In this document: positions 16,573-25,703 of the stretch, in pieces | How the letters are laid out: each line of letters begins with the position of its first letter | Numbering within the stretch: position 1 is the first letter of the stretch | From: Actinomadura rudentiformis | Lineage (GTDB): Bacteria; Actinomycetota; Actinomycetes; Streptosporangiales; Streptosporangiaceae | Length of the DNA stretch: 64,000 nt | Reading direction: 5' to 3' | NCBI RefSeq assembly: GCF_008923185.1 | Contig: NZ_WBMT01000002.1 | Location: forward strand, 310,001 to 374,000 | The notes under the pieces: generated by a model | Seen by the model: the letters and a program-made list of their open reading frames with translations, nothing else | Told to the model about the DNA's origin: nothing | Databases searched by the model: none | Made by a program: the position numbers and the translations under genes

Positions 16573-17292
16573 ATGCGGACGGTCGCGGTGATCCTCGCCG
16601 GCGGCACGGGGCAGCGAATGGGCGCCTCGCGACCCAAGCAGCTCATCGAGGTCGGCGGTCGGCCGATCTTGGCATACGCGATCGAGGCGTTCAACGGCCA
16701 CCTCGGCGTGGACGAGGTTCTGATCGTCATGGCCGCCGGCCATGTGCGCACGGCCGCCGAGATCGCCGCTCCGTTCCACAAGGTGACGGGCCTGATGGAG
16801 GGCGGTGACACGCGTACCGCCTCGACGGTCGCGGCGCTGACCGCGCTGGCCGGCCGGCCCGACGACACCCGGGTGCTCTTCCATGACGCCGCCCGTCCGT
16901 TCGTGGACCACGGCGTGATCGACCGCGTGCTGGCGGCGCTGGCGACGTACGAGGCCGTCGCGGTGGGCCTGCCCTCCGCCGACACGATCGTCGCGGTCGA
17001 GGACGGCCTGGTGCTGTCCATGCCGCCTCGCGAGTCGCTGGCGCGTTTCCAGACCCCGCAGGGCTTCCGCCTCGGTACGATCCGCAAGGCCTACGAGCTC
17101 GCCCTGGCCGACCCGCTGCTCGCCGCGACCGACGACTGCGGGATCGTGCACCGTTACCTGCCGGACGTACCCATCCGGGTGGTGACGGGCAGTGAGCGCA
17201 ACCTCAAGGTGACCCACCCGCTCGACGTCGTCATCGCCGAACAGCTGGCCGCCGAACCCGACGGCACCACCGACTCTCCGGAGAGCAGATGA
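16573..17292 (+). CDS. IspD/TarI-family cytidylyltransferase
   Basis: A 239-residue cytidylyltransferase. VAVILAGGTGQRMGASRPKQ (CTP loop and Lys), LFHDAARPFV, and FQTPQGFR are all present, so it should be active. The family includes IspD of the MEP isoprenoid pathway and TarI/TarD-like enzymes that make CDP-ribitol or CDP-glycerol. Placement between a CDP-alcohol transferase cluster and a glycerophosphodiesterase favours a CDP-polyol product, but a housekeeping IspD role cannot be excluded. It is divergent from the minus-strand operon, 129 bases apart, and overlaps the next gene by ATGA. Confidence 0.8.
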   Translation: MRTVAVILAGGTGQRMGASRPKQLIEVGGRPILAYAIEAFNGHLGVDEVLIVMAAGHVRTAAEIAAPFHKVTGLMEGGDTRTASTVAALTALAGRPDDTRVLFHDAARPFVDHGVIDRVLAALATYEAVAVGLPSADTIVAVEDGLVLSMPPRESLARFQTPQGFRLGTIRKAYELALADPLLAATDDCGIVHRYLPDVPIRVVTGSERNLKVTHPLDVVIAEQLAAEPDGTTDSPESR

Positions 17293-18086
17293 TCTTCGAG
17301 AACGCGCCCGCCGTCATCGGCCATCGCGGTTCCGGCTCGGGCGACGTGCCGCTGCCCGGCCCCGAGCCGATCCCCGACCCGGACGGGAACTCCGGCCCCG
17401 AGACCGTCGCCGAGAACACGATCCCCTCGATGCTGGCCGCGCTCGACGCGGGTGCCTCGTGGATCGAGATCGACGTGACCCGCACGGCCGACGACGATCT
17501 CGTCCTGCGCCACGACCCCACCCTTCCCGGCGGCGCCTTCCTGATCGACACCGCGGCGGCGGACAGCGGCCTGCCGCGCCTGGTGGAGGTGTTCGACGCG
17601 CTGCCGGCCGGGGTGCCGGTCGATGTGGACGTGAAGACGATCCTCGAAGACGCCGTGGACGCACCGTCCAGGCGTACCGGCGCGCTGCTGGCGCCCGTCC
17701 TGCGCCGTGAGGCGGGGAGGCGCCCCCTGCTGGTGACGTCGTTCGACCCGTCGTTGCTGCTCTATCTGCAGGAGGAACTGCCGGGCGTACCGCTGGGCCT
17801 GCTCACGTGGCTTCGGTTCCCGTTGTGGCACGGCGTCTCCGCTGCGGCCGGCCTCGGCCTGCAGGCGATCGGCGTGCACACGGAGTCGTGCGGATTCGGC
17901 CACCCCGACACGCGTCTGCGCCCGCTGGAGCACATCGTGGACGTGGCGCACAAGGCGGCTCTGGAATTCATCGCCTGGTGCCCGGCGCCGCAGGACGTCC
18001 ACGCGTATGTGGCGGCGGGTGTGGACGCGCTGGTCGTCAACGACGTGCCGGGGGTCGTCGGCGCCCTCGATGCCGTCAGCCGGTGA
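17289..18086 (+). CDS. Glycerophosphodiester phosphodiesterase
   Basis: A 265-residue GDPD-family TIM barrel: VIGHRGSGS (catalytic His-Arg), AENTIPSM (Glu-Asn), EIDVTRTADDDLVLRHD (metal Glu-Asp and second His), and late ALEFIAWCP. There is a roughly 20-residue Pro-rich insertion between HRG and EN. No signal peptide is seen, so it is cytoplasmic. It releases glycerol phosphate from glycerophosphodiesters. Coupling (ATGA) to the cytidylyltransferase suggests that the released polyol phosphate is re-activated, or that the polymer is turned over. Confidence 0.85.
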   Translation: MIFENAPAVIGHRGSGSGDVPLPGPEPIPDPDGNSGPETVAENTIPSMLAALDAGASWIEIDVTRTADDDLVLRHDPTLPGGAFLIDTAAADSGLPRLVEVFDALPAGVPVDVDVKTILEDAVDAPSRRTGALLAPVLRREAGRRPLLVTSFDPSLLLYLQEELPGVPLGLLTWLRFPLWHGVSAAAGLGLQAIGVHTESCGFGHPDTRLRPLEHIVDVAHKAALEFIAWCPAPQDVHAYVAAGVDALVVNDVPGVVGALDAVSR

Positions 18087-18105
18087 AGGGCCGGCCAGTG
18101 AAGGG

Positions 18106-18942
18106 CTAGCGGGAGCCGCCGCCGTCCTTGAGGTCGTCTCCGCCGTACATCCGGGTCCACTCCCCCGGCTCGTCGTCCGAGGGCGGCTGGGAGCCCTGTG
18201 ACGGCTTCGCCGGTGGCGGCGCCTGCGGCGGTGGCGGTGCCTGCGCCGGTCTCGGCGTCGGGATCCCACCCGGGCCGGGACTGGCGCCCGGGCTCTGGCT
18301 CGGGCCGGCGGCGGGGCCCGGGGGCTGCCCGTACGGCGGCGGAGGCGGGGACGGGCCACGGCCGTACGGCTGCTGCTGCTCCCGCCCGTACATCGGGCTG
18401 GGGGCCCCGGGCATGGCGGCGTGCGGCGGCGGCCCGCCGGGCGTCCCCGGTGGCGGTGGCCCGGCCGGCAGGCGGGTCCCCGCCGCGGCCGGCGTCCGCG
18501 ACCGCCAGCGGGACGGCAGGAGCGAGCCGGCCAGCAACACCATGCCGACCAGGAACGGTATGCCGTAGACCGACATCGTCATGACCGAGAAGCGGTAACG
18601 GTCGGGCAGGTCGGGGACCTGGTCCGAGGCCCAGATCGGTTTCAGCAGCCAGACCAGCCCGTACGCGGTGAAGACCGCACCGGGGATGAGCGAGGCCAGC
18701 GGCGAGAGCCGCGACGCCACCAGCACCGCGATGACCGCGGCGGTCACGGCGAGGATGGCGCCCGCGACCAGGCCCGGAGACGTCGTCGAGGCGAACCGCA
18801 CGAATTGGCGGCGGTACTCTTCGAGCCGTTCGAACCCGACCACGAGCCCCGCGCCGACCAGCGGCGTGGCGATCACCCCCGCCAGGACCCCCAGGCCGTG
18901 GCGGGCCCCGCTCGACGCACCACTCGACGCACCAGTCGACAT
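18106..18942 (-). CDS. Membrane protein with Pro/Gly-rich cytoplasmic tail
   Basis: A 278-residue protein. The first 150 residues hold about four hydrophobic helices (for example LGVLAGVIATPLVGAGLVVG and LVAGAILAVTAAVIAVLVAS). The rest is a low-complexity Pro/Gly/Gln tail with PPPP runs, ending in EWTRMYGGDDL. GAGGAG sits 6 bases before ATG 18942 and directly abuts the alternative GTG, so the ATG is preferred. Such proteins are widespread in actinomycetes and uncharacterised. It converges with the glycerophosphodiesterase gene with only 19 bases between. Confidence 0.7.
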   Translation of the reverse strand: MSTGASSGASSGARHGLGVLAGVIATPLVGAGLVVGFERLEEYRRQFVRFASTTSPGLVAGAILAVTAAVIAVLVASRLSPLASLIPGAVFTAYGLVWLLKPIWASDQVPDLPDRYRFSVMTMSVYGIPFLVGMVLLAGSLLPSRWRSRTPAAAGTRLPAGPPPPGTPGGPPPHAAMPGAPSPMYGREQQQPYGRGPSPPPPPYGQPPGPAAGPSQSPGASPGPGGIPTPRPAQAPPPPQAPPPAKPSQGSQPPSDDEPGEWTRMYGGDDLKDGGGSR

Positions 18943-19055
18943 GGCCACCTCCTCGTCCGGCCGGCGCCATGATCCGCCAACCTAACCCTGAGACGTGGCT
19001 TTATCCACCCAGGTTCACTCGTTCAGTCTGGTTCTTCCCATTTCCGGCATGTCGG

Positions 19056-20102
19056 TCAGGGCTTGGCCGGGGTGGGCTGGCCGAGCCCGGGAGGGCTGGT
19101 CAGGAAGCCGACGCCCCACGAGATGTGCATGGTGGCGAACACCAGGGGCAGCCGTACCCAGGCCGAAACCGGCAATCCGCGGCCCTCCACGGCGGCACCG
19201 GCGACCATGGCGACCGCGTAGCCGCCGGGCAGGAGCCAGCCCGGCCAGATGCCGAACGCACCCGCCACCGAGCCCGCGGCCATCGCCAGGACCGCCAGCG
19301 GCGGGGCCAGGTAGCGGAAGTTGAGGGTGCCCTGGTGCTCCCGGCCGACGACGCGGCGCCAGCGGCCGGTGTGGAAGTACTGCTTGGCCAGTGCCCGCAG
19401 GTTGGGCCGGGGACGGTAGGTGACACGCATCCGCGGGGTAAAGAAGATCTTTCCGCCGCTCTGGCGGATCCGGTGGTTCATCTCCCAGTCCTGGGCGCGC
19501 ACGAACGTCTCGTCGTAACCGCCGACGCGCTCCAGGGCGCTGCGTTTGAACGTGCCGAGATACACCGTCTCGACCTCACCCGCCTCGCCGCCCGTATGGA
19601 AACGCGCGTTGCCCACGCCCAGCTTGGAGGTCATCGCGCGGGCCACGGCCTGCTCGAACGGCGTGACGCCCTCCGCCGCCATGATGCCGCCGACGTTGTC
19701 CGCGCCGGTCTCCTCCATCGTCTCGACCGCGGCCCGCACATAGTCGGCAGGCAGCAGCGAGTGGCCGTCCACCCGGACGATGATGGAGTACTGGGACGCC
19801 TTGATGGCGATGTTGAGGCCCTGGGGGGTGCGCCCGGTCGGATTGGCCACGACGACGATGCGTGGATCCTCGGTCGCCAGCTTGGCGGCGATCTCCTCCG
19901 TACGGTCCCGGGATGGTCCGATGGCGAGGACGAGTTCGAGCTCGCCGGGGTAGTCCTGGGTCACGATACGCCGGACGGCGTCGGTGAGATGCCGTTCTTC
20001 GTTGAGCACGGGCATCACGACCGACACCGCGGGCCAGGTGCGGTCTTGTGTCATCTGCTGGACGCCGTTCATTGGACTGTGCGCTTGGGGAGACGGATTC
20101 AT
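19056..20102 (-). CDS. GT2 glycosyltransferase, ExoA (succinoglycan)-like
   Basis: A protein of up to 348 residues. The N-terminal GT-A domain shows VSVVMPVLNEERHLTDAVRR, RIVVVANPTGRTPQGLNIAI, RVDGHSLLP (the DxD-like DGH motif) and QDWEMNHRIRQSGGKIFF (the ED-type catalytic region and Q/RxxRW analogue HTGRWRRV). Three hydrophobic helices follow, so it is membrane bound and acts on a lipid-linked acceptor. The order matches ExoA-like beta-glucosyltransferases. Alternative starts are ATG 20072 and ATG 20054; none has a clear Shine-Dalgarno. Confidence 0.8.
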   Translation of the reverse strand: MNPSPQAHSPMNGVQQMTQDRTWPAVSVVMPVLNEERHLTDAVRRIVTQDYPGELELVLAIGPSRDRTEEIAAKLATEDPRIVVVANPTGRTPQGLNIAIKASQYSIIVRVDGHSLLPADYVRAAVETMEETGADNVGGIMAAEGVTPFEQAVARAMTSKLGVGNARFHTGGEAGEVETVYLGTFKRSALERVGGYDETFVRAQDWEMNHRIRQSGGKIFFTPRMRVTYRPRPNLRALAKQYFHTGRWRRVVGREHQGTLNFRYLAPPLAVLAMAAGSVAGAFGIWPGWLLPGGYAVAMVAGAAVEGRGLPVSAWVRLPLVFATMHISWGVGFLTSPPGLGQPTPAKP

Positions 20103-20345
20103 ACAGTGCTCTGGGCCGGTTCGGGTGGCCGGGGGCCCTTCCTCTCTCTTGCTGGCTCCGGTCTATGACGCAGCTCATGACACCCTGGCCGGGTGTGGCC
20201 GCCTGGGAGGGAGGTCAAGACGGCGCCACGTTACTCCAAGGACACGAGTCCGAGGTAGCGAACGGACGGGTGTTCCCCACTTTAAGGTGGTGACGACGCG
20301 CGTCAGAAGGCGCCGAATCGGTCTCGGGAGGGGGCGGCGGCCAGA
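20103..20345. promoter_or_regulatory. Divergent intergenic region upstream of the LCP gene
   Basis: This 243-base gap separates the ExoA-like and LCP genes. A near-palindrome, CCACTTTAAGGTGG (about 20278-20291), lies 55 bases before the LCP start and could be an operator. No gene is seen in the gap. Confidence 0.35.
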
Positions 20346-22034
20346 ATGGCTGACGGTCACGACGCCGGCAGGGGTGCCGGCAAGGACGCCGATCCGTTCG
20401 AGCGGTACTTCCGGCCCCGCCCGGGTGACGGCCCGGTGGGCGGTGACGACGGGGGCGACGACGACGGCGTCGACGGCGTCACCGTCGACGGCGCGCCCGC
20501 GCCCCGGGTCGCGGTCGAGACCCCGCGCGGCCCGCGCCGGCCGGGGCCGAGCCTGAGTCCCCGGGCGGCGATGAGCGCCCGGCGCCAGCGCCGCTTCCTC
20601 ATGCTGACCGGCACCATGTCGGCGTTCGTGCTGCTGACGGCGGGCGGCGCCTGGGGCTTCCAGAACTACGTCACCGGCGCCCTCGACAAGGTCAAGGTCG
20701 GCGGGCTCGGCAAGGACAAGGACGCCCCCAAGGGCGCCATGAACATCCTGGTCGCCGGTGTCGACCGCCGCGAGGGGCTCACCCGGGCCCAGCAGAAGGC
20801 CGCGCGCCTCGGCCGCGAGCCGGGTGAACGCTCCGACACGATGATGCTGGTGCACATTTCACGCAACCACGACCGCGTCACCGTCATCAACCTGCCGCGC
20901 GACTCGTACGTGATGATCCCGGCGCACAAGTCGAACGGTTCCGAGGGGGCGAAGGGCAACCGGGTGCCGGCCCGCTACGGCAAGCTGACCTGGGCCTACC
21001 AGTTCGGCGGCCGCGACCTCATGGTGGACACGGTCAAGCAGGCCACCAACGTCTCGATCGACCACCTCATCGAGGTCAACTTCTACGGCTTCGTGAGCAT
21101 GGTGGACGCGCTCGGCGGCGTCGACATCTGTACCGAGGAGCCCGTCGACGACCCGAAGAGCGGGCTCAAGCTGCCTGCGGGCAAGTCCCATCTGGACGGG
21201 CTCAAGGCCCTGAGCTTCGCCCGTGCCCGCTACTCGCTGACCGGTGGCAGCGACCTCGGCCGCATCGACCGGCAGCAGCAGTTCATGTCGGCGATGATGA
21301 AACAGGCGCTCAGCAGCAGGACGCTGAGCGACCCGGTGAAGTCCACCAAGTTCCTCAACGCGGCGCTCAAGTCGCTCACGGTCGACGAGAAGCTCGCCAA
21401 GAACCTGCCCAAGCTGGCCGACCAGATGAAGGGCCTGTCCACCGACAACCTCACGTTCGCCAAGATCCCGCTGTCCAACCCCGGCTACAACACGATGTTG
21501 TGGAACGCGACGACCCCGCAGTCGACCGTGCTGTGGGACCAGAACCGCGCCCGCGACCTCTTCGGCAAGATCAAGAAGGACCAGCCGCTCGTCGAGCCGC
21601 CCAAGCCCGCGCCCAGTGCCACCCCGAAGGACGGCGCCCCGAAGGACAAGAACGCGCCCACCGTGCCGCCCGGCGACATCCAGGTCCTGGTCCGCAACGC
21701 CGTCGGCACGCAGGGTCTGGCCCGCCGCGCCGGCGGTGATCTGTCAGACGCCGGATTCAAGGTCACCGTCGTCCAGGGCATCGCGCGCCGCGGCCTGGCG
21801 AGCACGGTGATCCAGTACGGGCCGGGACGCAAGGAGTCCGCGAAGACCCTGGCCGCCGCCATTCCCGGCGCCAAGATCAAGCAGCTCGACTCGCTCGGCT
21901 CCCGCGTGCAGGTCCTGGTCGGCGAGAACTGGAAGGGCGCCCAGAAGGTCAAGGTCAAGAAGCCCGCCTCGACCGGCGGCTCCTCCGGCCCGGCCCTGGA
22001 GACGGGCACGGCCACCTCCAAGCTCTGCAAGTAG
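20346..22034 (+). CDS. LCP (LytR-CpsA-Psr) family glycopolymer ligase
   Basis: A 562-residue protein. A cytoplasmic acidic N-terminus of about 75 residues is followed by one membrane helix (FLMLTGTMSAFVLLTAGG), then the extracellular LCP domain with MNILVAGVDRR, RSDTMMLVHI-like ERSDTMMLVHISRNHDRVTV, NLPRDSYV, and FARARYSLTGGSDLGRIDRQ (the conserved Asp and Arg residues). A Pro-rich linker leads to a LytR_C domain near 450-540 (DIQVLVRNAVGTQGLARRAG). It should transfer an undecaprenyl-linked wall polymer to peptidoglycan. Its position beside glycosyltransferases and the polyol-phosphate cluster fits attachment of that polymer. Confidence 0.9.
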   Translation: MADGHDAGRGAGKDADPFERYFRPRPGDGPVGGDDGGDDDGVDGVTVDGAPAPRVAVETPRGPRRPGPSLSPRAAMSARRQRRFLMLTGTMSAFVLLTAGGAWGFQNYVTGALDKVKVGGLGKDKDAPKGAMNILVAGVDRREGLTRAQQKAARLGREPGERSDTMMLVHISRNHDRVTVINLPRDSYVMIPAHKSNGSEGAKGNRVPARYGKLTWAYQFGGRDLMVDTVKQATNVSIDHLIEVNFYGFVSMVDALGGVDICTEEPVDDPKSGLKLPAGKSHLDGLKALSFARARYSLTGGSDLGRIDRQQQFMSAMMKQALSSRTLSDPVKSTKFLNAALKSLTVDEKLAKNLPKLADQMKGLSTDNLTFAKIPLSNPGYNTMLWNATTPQSTVLWDQNRARDLFGKIKKDQPLVEPPKPAPSATPKDGAPKDKNAPTVPPGDIQVLVRNAVGTQGLARRAGGDLSDAGFKVTVVQGIARRGLASTVIQYGPGRKESAKTLAAAIPGAKIKQLDSLGSRVQVLVGENWKGAQKVKVKKPASTGGSSGPALETGTATSKLCK

Positions 22035-22151
22035 TTCAAGCTCTACCGGCAGGCAGGCGGCGCGCCGTCCGGCGCCCGTCAGGGTGCTTTGCCGGAGATT
22101 TGCCGCCCCACTGGAATTTGTCCACCCCTGGATCGCATTGACAACAGGTCT

Positions 22152-23453
22152 ATGGCCTTGCGAACGTTCCAGACCAAGTTCCAGACCGTGTTCCAGTCCA
22201 AGCTCCAGACCACGGTGCCCCGGACCGGTCGCCCGCCCCTGCGCGTGGCCACCGAGACCCAGTCCACCGTCTACCGGATCGCCCGGCTCACGCTCACGGC
22301 CATCGGCGCGTACCTGCTGGCGCTCTGGCTCCTCCCTCCAGGCAGCCCGGCACCGCTGCTGGCGCCGCTGACCGCGCTGCTCGTCGTCCAGCACTCGGTG
22401 TACGAGACGATCAAATCCGGCATCGCCCGGGTGGCGGCGGTGACCTCGGGCGTCGTGATCGCGCTGCTCTTCGCCGGGTTCGTCGGCTTCTCCTGGTGGA
22501 GTCTCGGGTTGAGCATCCTGGCGGCGCTCGTGATCGGCCAGGTGCTGCGTCTCGGCGATCACATGCTGGAGGTCCCGATCTCCGCGATGCTGATCTACGC
22601 GCTGGGCGCGGCGACCGGCGCGGGCGCGGCCGACCGGGTGCTGGAGACGCTGATCGGCTCCGCCGTCGGCCTGGTGGCGACCGTCGCGGTGCCCTCGATC
22701 CGGGTACGGCCCGCCGAGGAGGCCGTCCATGACCTGAGCCACCGGCTGTGCACGCTGGTGTCGAGCATGGCCGACGACCTCCGGCAGGAGCCTTCAGCGG
22801 CGGACGCCGAGCGCTGGCTCCGGGAGTCCCAGGCGCTGTTCCGCGACATCGGCCGGACGGACCGGGCGCTCGACGCCGCCGAGGAGAGCGTCCGGCTCAA
22901 TCCGCGCGCCCGCCAGCTGATCGACGCGGGCGTGGCCTTGCGCCACGCCGTCGAGACGATGGAGCACTTCACGCTCTCGCTGCGCGGGCTCGCCCGTGCT
23001 CTGGTGGACAGCGCCAAGGTCGAGAGCGGCGACCAGCTCATCCAGGACGCCGAGATCCGCGGCCAGCTCGCCGACACGCTGGGCGAGGTCGCAGCGAGCA
23101 TCATCGCGTACGGCCGGCTCGCCCGCTCCGACCTGCGGCGGGACGCCCAGCCGGTCGACGCCGAGCGGGAACTCCAGCGGCACGTCGCGGCCGCGCGCGG
23201 GCTTCGCGACCATCTGTTCACGCTGCTGCGCCACCGTCCCGTGAGCGATCTCCAGTGGCCGCTGTACGGGGAGGTCGTCACGCAGCTCGACCGTCTCACC
23301 GACCAGCTGCGCGCCGAGCACCGTTCACACGCCCGCGAGCAGTGGCGGCGGCGGCGCGGCACCGCCGCACGGCACCTGGCGCCGCGTCAGGCCGCCGCCC
23401 TCCGCCAGGCGCGGACGCGGCTGCGCCGGGCCGCCGGGGGCACCTCCCGGTAG
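22152..23453 (+). CDS. Aromatic acid exporter (ArAE/FUSC)-like membrane protein
   Basis: A 433-residue protein. About six hydrophobic helices lie between residues 45 and 190 (LTLTAIGAYLLALWLLPPG, SILAALVIGQVL), including PLTALLVVQHSVYETIKSGI, typical of the ArAE_1/FUSC family. A long helical cytoplasmic domain follows, ending in an Arg/Ala-rich tail. The family is linked to efflux of aromatic acids or similar anions. ATG 22152 is chosen because the 21 codons upstream are not family-like. The N-terminus carries four FQTK-like repeats encoded by 12-base units. Confidence 0.75.
   Translation: MALRTFQTKFQTVFQSKLQTTVPRTGRPPLRVATETQSTVYRIARLTLTAIGAYLLALWLLPPGSPAPLLAPLTALLVVQHSVYETIKSGIARVAAVTSGVVIALLFAGFVGFSWWSLGLSILAALVIGQVLRLGDHMLEVPISAMLIYALGAATGAGAADRVLETLIGSAVGLVATVAVPSIRVRPAEEAVHDLSHRLCTLVSSMADDLRQEPSAADAERWLRESQALFRDIGRTDRALDAAEESVRLNPRARQLIDAGVALRHAVETMEHFTLSLRGLARALVDSAKVESGDQLIQDAEIRGQLADTLGEVAASIIAYGRLARSDLRRDAQPVDAERELQRHVAAARGLRDHLFTLLRHRPVSDLQWPLYGEVVTQLDRLTDQLRAEHRSHAREQWRRRRGTAARHLAPRQAAALRQARTRLRRAAGGTSR
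22167..22214 (+). repeat. Four 12-base tandem units encoding FQTK/FQTV/FQSK/LQTT
   Basis: Units starting at 22167, 22179, 22191 and 22203 match TTCCAGACCAAG with one to three changes each. They encode a four-residue repeat before the first membrane helix of the ArAE-like protein. Confidence 0.85.
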
Positions 23454-23592
23454 GCGCCATTCGGGTCAAAGGTTGCTGATCAGACACTCCGCAGCCGGTC
23501 AGACGATGTTTGATCCGCGCTGTATCGACGAAGTAGGCGCGAGGGGTCGTGCGATACGGCCGGATGTCGTCGAGCGAGGGTGGAGAGCCGAT

Positions 23593-24987
23593 GTGACCAA
23601 GGCTTATCGCGGAACCATCCTGCACTTCACCGGGGATCCCGCCGGCGGCGGCGGGAACATCCATCTCCTCGAAGACGGCGCGCTGGTCGTCAACGAGCAG
23701 GGACTGATCAACCAGGTGTCGCCGTGGGTGGAGCTGCCCGACGAACTCCGGGCCGAGGCGGTCCAGGACTATTGCGACGACCTGATCCTGCCCGGATTCG
23801 TCGACACGCACATCCACTCAGGCCAGATCGACGCGATCGCCAGCCCCGGCGGCGACCTGCGGGACTGGCTGGAGAGTTACGTCTATCCGGCCGAACGCAG
23901 GTTCGCTGACGAGGAGTACGCGCGCCGGGCGGCCGGCGATTTCCTGGACACGCTGCTGGCGGCCGGGACCACGACCGCGTGCGTCCACACGACCACTTAC
24001 AAGGCCTCCACCGATGCGTTCTTCGCCGCGGCCTACGAACGCGACCTGCGGATGGTGGCCGGAAAGGTGCTCATGGACGCGGGCGGCCGCGCCGATGGCG
24101 GCCCCGTGCCCGACGACTACCTCGACACGGACGTGCGGCAGGCGGAGGACGACTGCCGCGAACTGATCGACGCGTGGCACGGCAAGGGCCGCGGCCTGTA
24201 CGCCATCACGCCGCGCTTCGGGCCGACCTCGACCGTCGAGGCCCTGCGCATGGCGGGCCGCCTCTTCCAGGAGTACGCGGACAGCGGAGAGCCCATCTGG
24301 GCGCAGGCGCATCTCGCGGAGACGCGGGACGAGGTCGATACGGTGCTCGAACGGTTCATCGCCCTGAAACCGCGCTCCTACCTGGACGTCTACGACAAGT
24401 GCGGGCTGGTGGGGCCACGAAGCGTCTGGGCGCACTGTCTCTGGCCGGACAACGTCTACCGGAGCGGCCTCGGCGGCGGGCGGGACTGGCGGCTCCTGAA
24501 AGAGCGTCAGGCGGGCGTCGCGTTCTGTCCCACGTCCAACCTGTTCCTGGGGAGCGGCCTGTTCCCGCTGGCACGGACGCGCAGGGCGGGTGTCCGGGTC
24601 GGCCTCGGAACGGACGTCGGGGGCGGCACCAGCTTCTCGATGCTCGAAACCTTGAACGAGGCGTACAAGGTGATGGCCCTCCAAGGCGACTACCTGTCGG
24701 CGCTCCGCGGCTTCTATCTGGCCACCAGGGGCGGTGCTGAGGCGCTGCATCTGGAGGACAGGATCGGAGGGTTCCAGCCTGGCAACGAGGCGGACTTCGT
24801 GGTGCTGGACTTCGCGGCGACTCCTCTTCTCGAACGCCGGACGGACGCCGCCGAGGGCCTCGTCGAGCGGCTCTTCGCACTCGCGACGCTGGGGGACGAG
24901 CGCGCCACCAAGGCGACCTACGTGCTCGGCCGCCGGGCCTGGACGTCCGACGAGAGCCACCCCGACCACGGACATCCCCGCAGGTGA
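23593..24987 (+). CDS. guaD: Guanine deaminase
   Basis: A 464-residue amidohydrolase. Zinc ligands and family motifs are seen in order: LPGFVDTHIHSGQIDAIASP (HxH with the guanine-deaminase-type Gln), AGTTTACV, WAQAHLAET (His), VWAHCLWP (His), GLGTDVGGGTSFSML (Asp). It deaminates guanine to xanthine in the cytoplasm. GTG 23593 has GGAG 7 bases upstream and is preferred over an open extension of 40 codons. The stop overlaps the GTG of the Fe-S subunit gene (GTGA), so purine breakdown is a plausible role for the operon. The upstream gap contains two TCAGAC repeats about 20 bases apart. Confidence 0.85.
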   Translation: MTKAYRGTILHFTGDPAGGGGNIHLLEDGALVVNEQGLINQVSPWVELPDELRAEAVQDYCDDLILPGFVDTHIHSGQIDAIASPGGDLRDWLESYVYPAERRFADEEYARRAAGDFLDTLLAAGTTTACVHTTTYKASTDAFFAAAYERDLRMVAGKVLMDAGGRADGGPVPDDYLDTDVRQAEDDCRELIDAWHGKGRGLYAITPRFGPTSTVEALRMAGRLFQEYADSGEPIWAQAHLAETRDEVDTVLERFIALKPRSYLDVYDKCGLVGPRSVWAHCLWPDNVYRSGLGGGRDWRLLKERQAGVAFCPTSNLFLGSGLFPLARTRRAGVRVGLGTDVGGGTSFSMLETLNEAYKVMALQGDYLSALRGFYLATRGGAEALHLEDRIGGFQPGNEADFVVLDFAATPLLERRTDAAEGLVERLFALATLGDERATKATYVLGRRAWTSDESHPDHGHPRR

Positions 24988-25703
24988 CGAACATGATCGC
25001 GAATGCCGGAGCGGGACTCAGCCGCATGATCCTGGGTAGGAGCCCGGACATGGAGCCGGACATGGAGAGCGAGAACGTCTCAGGCGAGCCGCCGGTGCGC
25101 GCCGAGATCACCTTGATCGTCAACGGCCGCGAGCACCGGCTCGCCGTCGACACCCGGGCGTCCCTGCTGGACGTGCTGCGCGAGGAGCTCGGGCTCACGG
25201 GGACCAAGAAGGGCTGTGACCACGGCCAGTGCGGCGCGTGCACGATCCTGGTCGGCGGGCGGCGGGCGAACGGCTGCCTGGCGCTCGCGGTCGCCCACGA
25301 CGGCGCCGACATCGTGACCGTGGAGGGGCTCGCCCACGGTGACGAGCTCAGCCCGCTCCAGGCCGCGTTCATCGAACGGGACGCCTTCCAGTGCGGCTAC
25401 TGCACGCCCGGCCAGCTGTGCTCGGCGACCGCGGTGCTCGACGAGGCGGCACGGGGCTGGCCGAGCGTGGTCACCCCGGACGTGGCCGCCGAACCCGAAC
25501 TGGACGAACCCGAGATCCGCGAACGGATGAGCGGCAACATCTGCCGCTGCGGCGCGTACGTCAACATCGTCGCCGCCGTCCGGCAGGCAGCGGCGCGCGA
25601 GACGGCGGGGCGTCGGCCCACAGAGCGTCAGGCCGCGGGACGCGAGGCGGCGGGGCACGGGGGTGCGGGTCAGGGGCCCACGGAACGCGAGGCCGCGCGA
25701 TGA
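24984..25703 (+). CDS. Molybdenum hydroxylase, [2Fe-2S] subunit
   Basis: A 239-residue small subunit of the xanthine dehydrogenase family. The plant-type ferredoxin cluster cysteines are at about 78, 83, 86 and 98 (GCDHGQCGACTIL), and the second cluster motifs are QCGYCTPGQ and ICRCGAY. The first 35 residues are not family-like; an internal ATG near residue 23 may be used. There is no Tat signal, unlike E. coli PaoA. A Gly/Arg/Ala-rich tail of 40 residues follows the last motif. It passes electrons from the Mo centre to FAD. It overlaps both neighbours by 4 bases. Confidence 0.9.
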   Translation: MTNMIANAGAGLSRMILGRSPDMEPDMESENVSGEPPVRAEITLIVNGREHRLAVDTRASLLDVLREELGLTGTKKGCDHGQCGACTILVGGRRANGCLALAVAHDGADIVTVEGLAHGDELSPLQAAFIERDAFQCGYCTPGQLCSATAVLDEAARGWPSVVTPDVAAEPELDEPEIRERMSGNICRCGAYVNIVAAVRQAAARETAGRRPTERQAAGREAAGHGGAGQGPTEREAAR

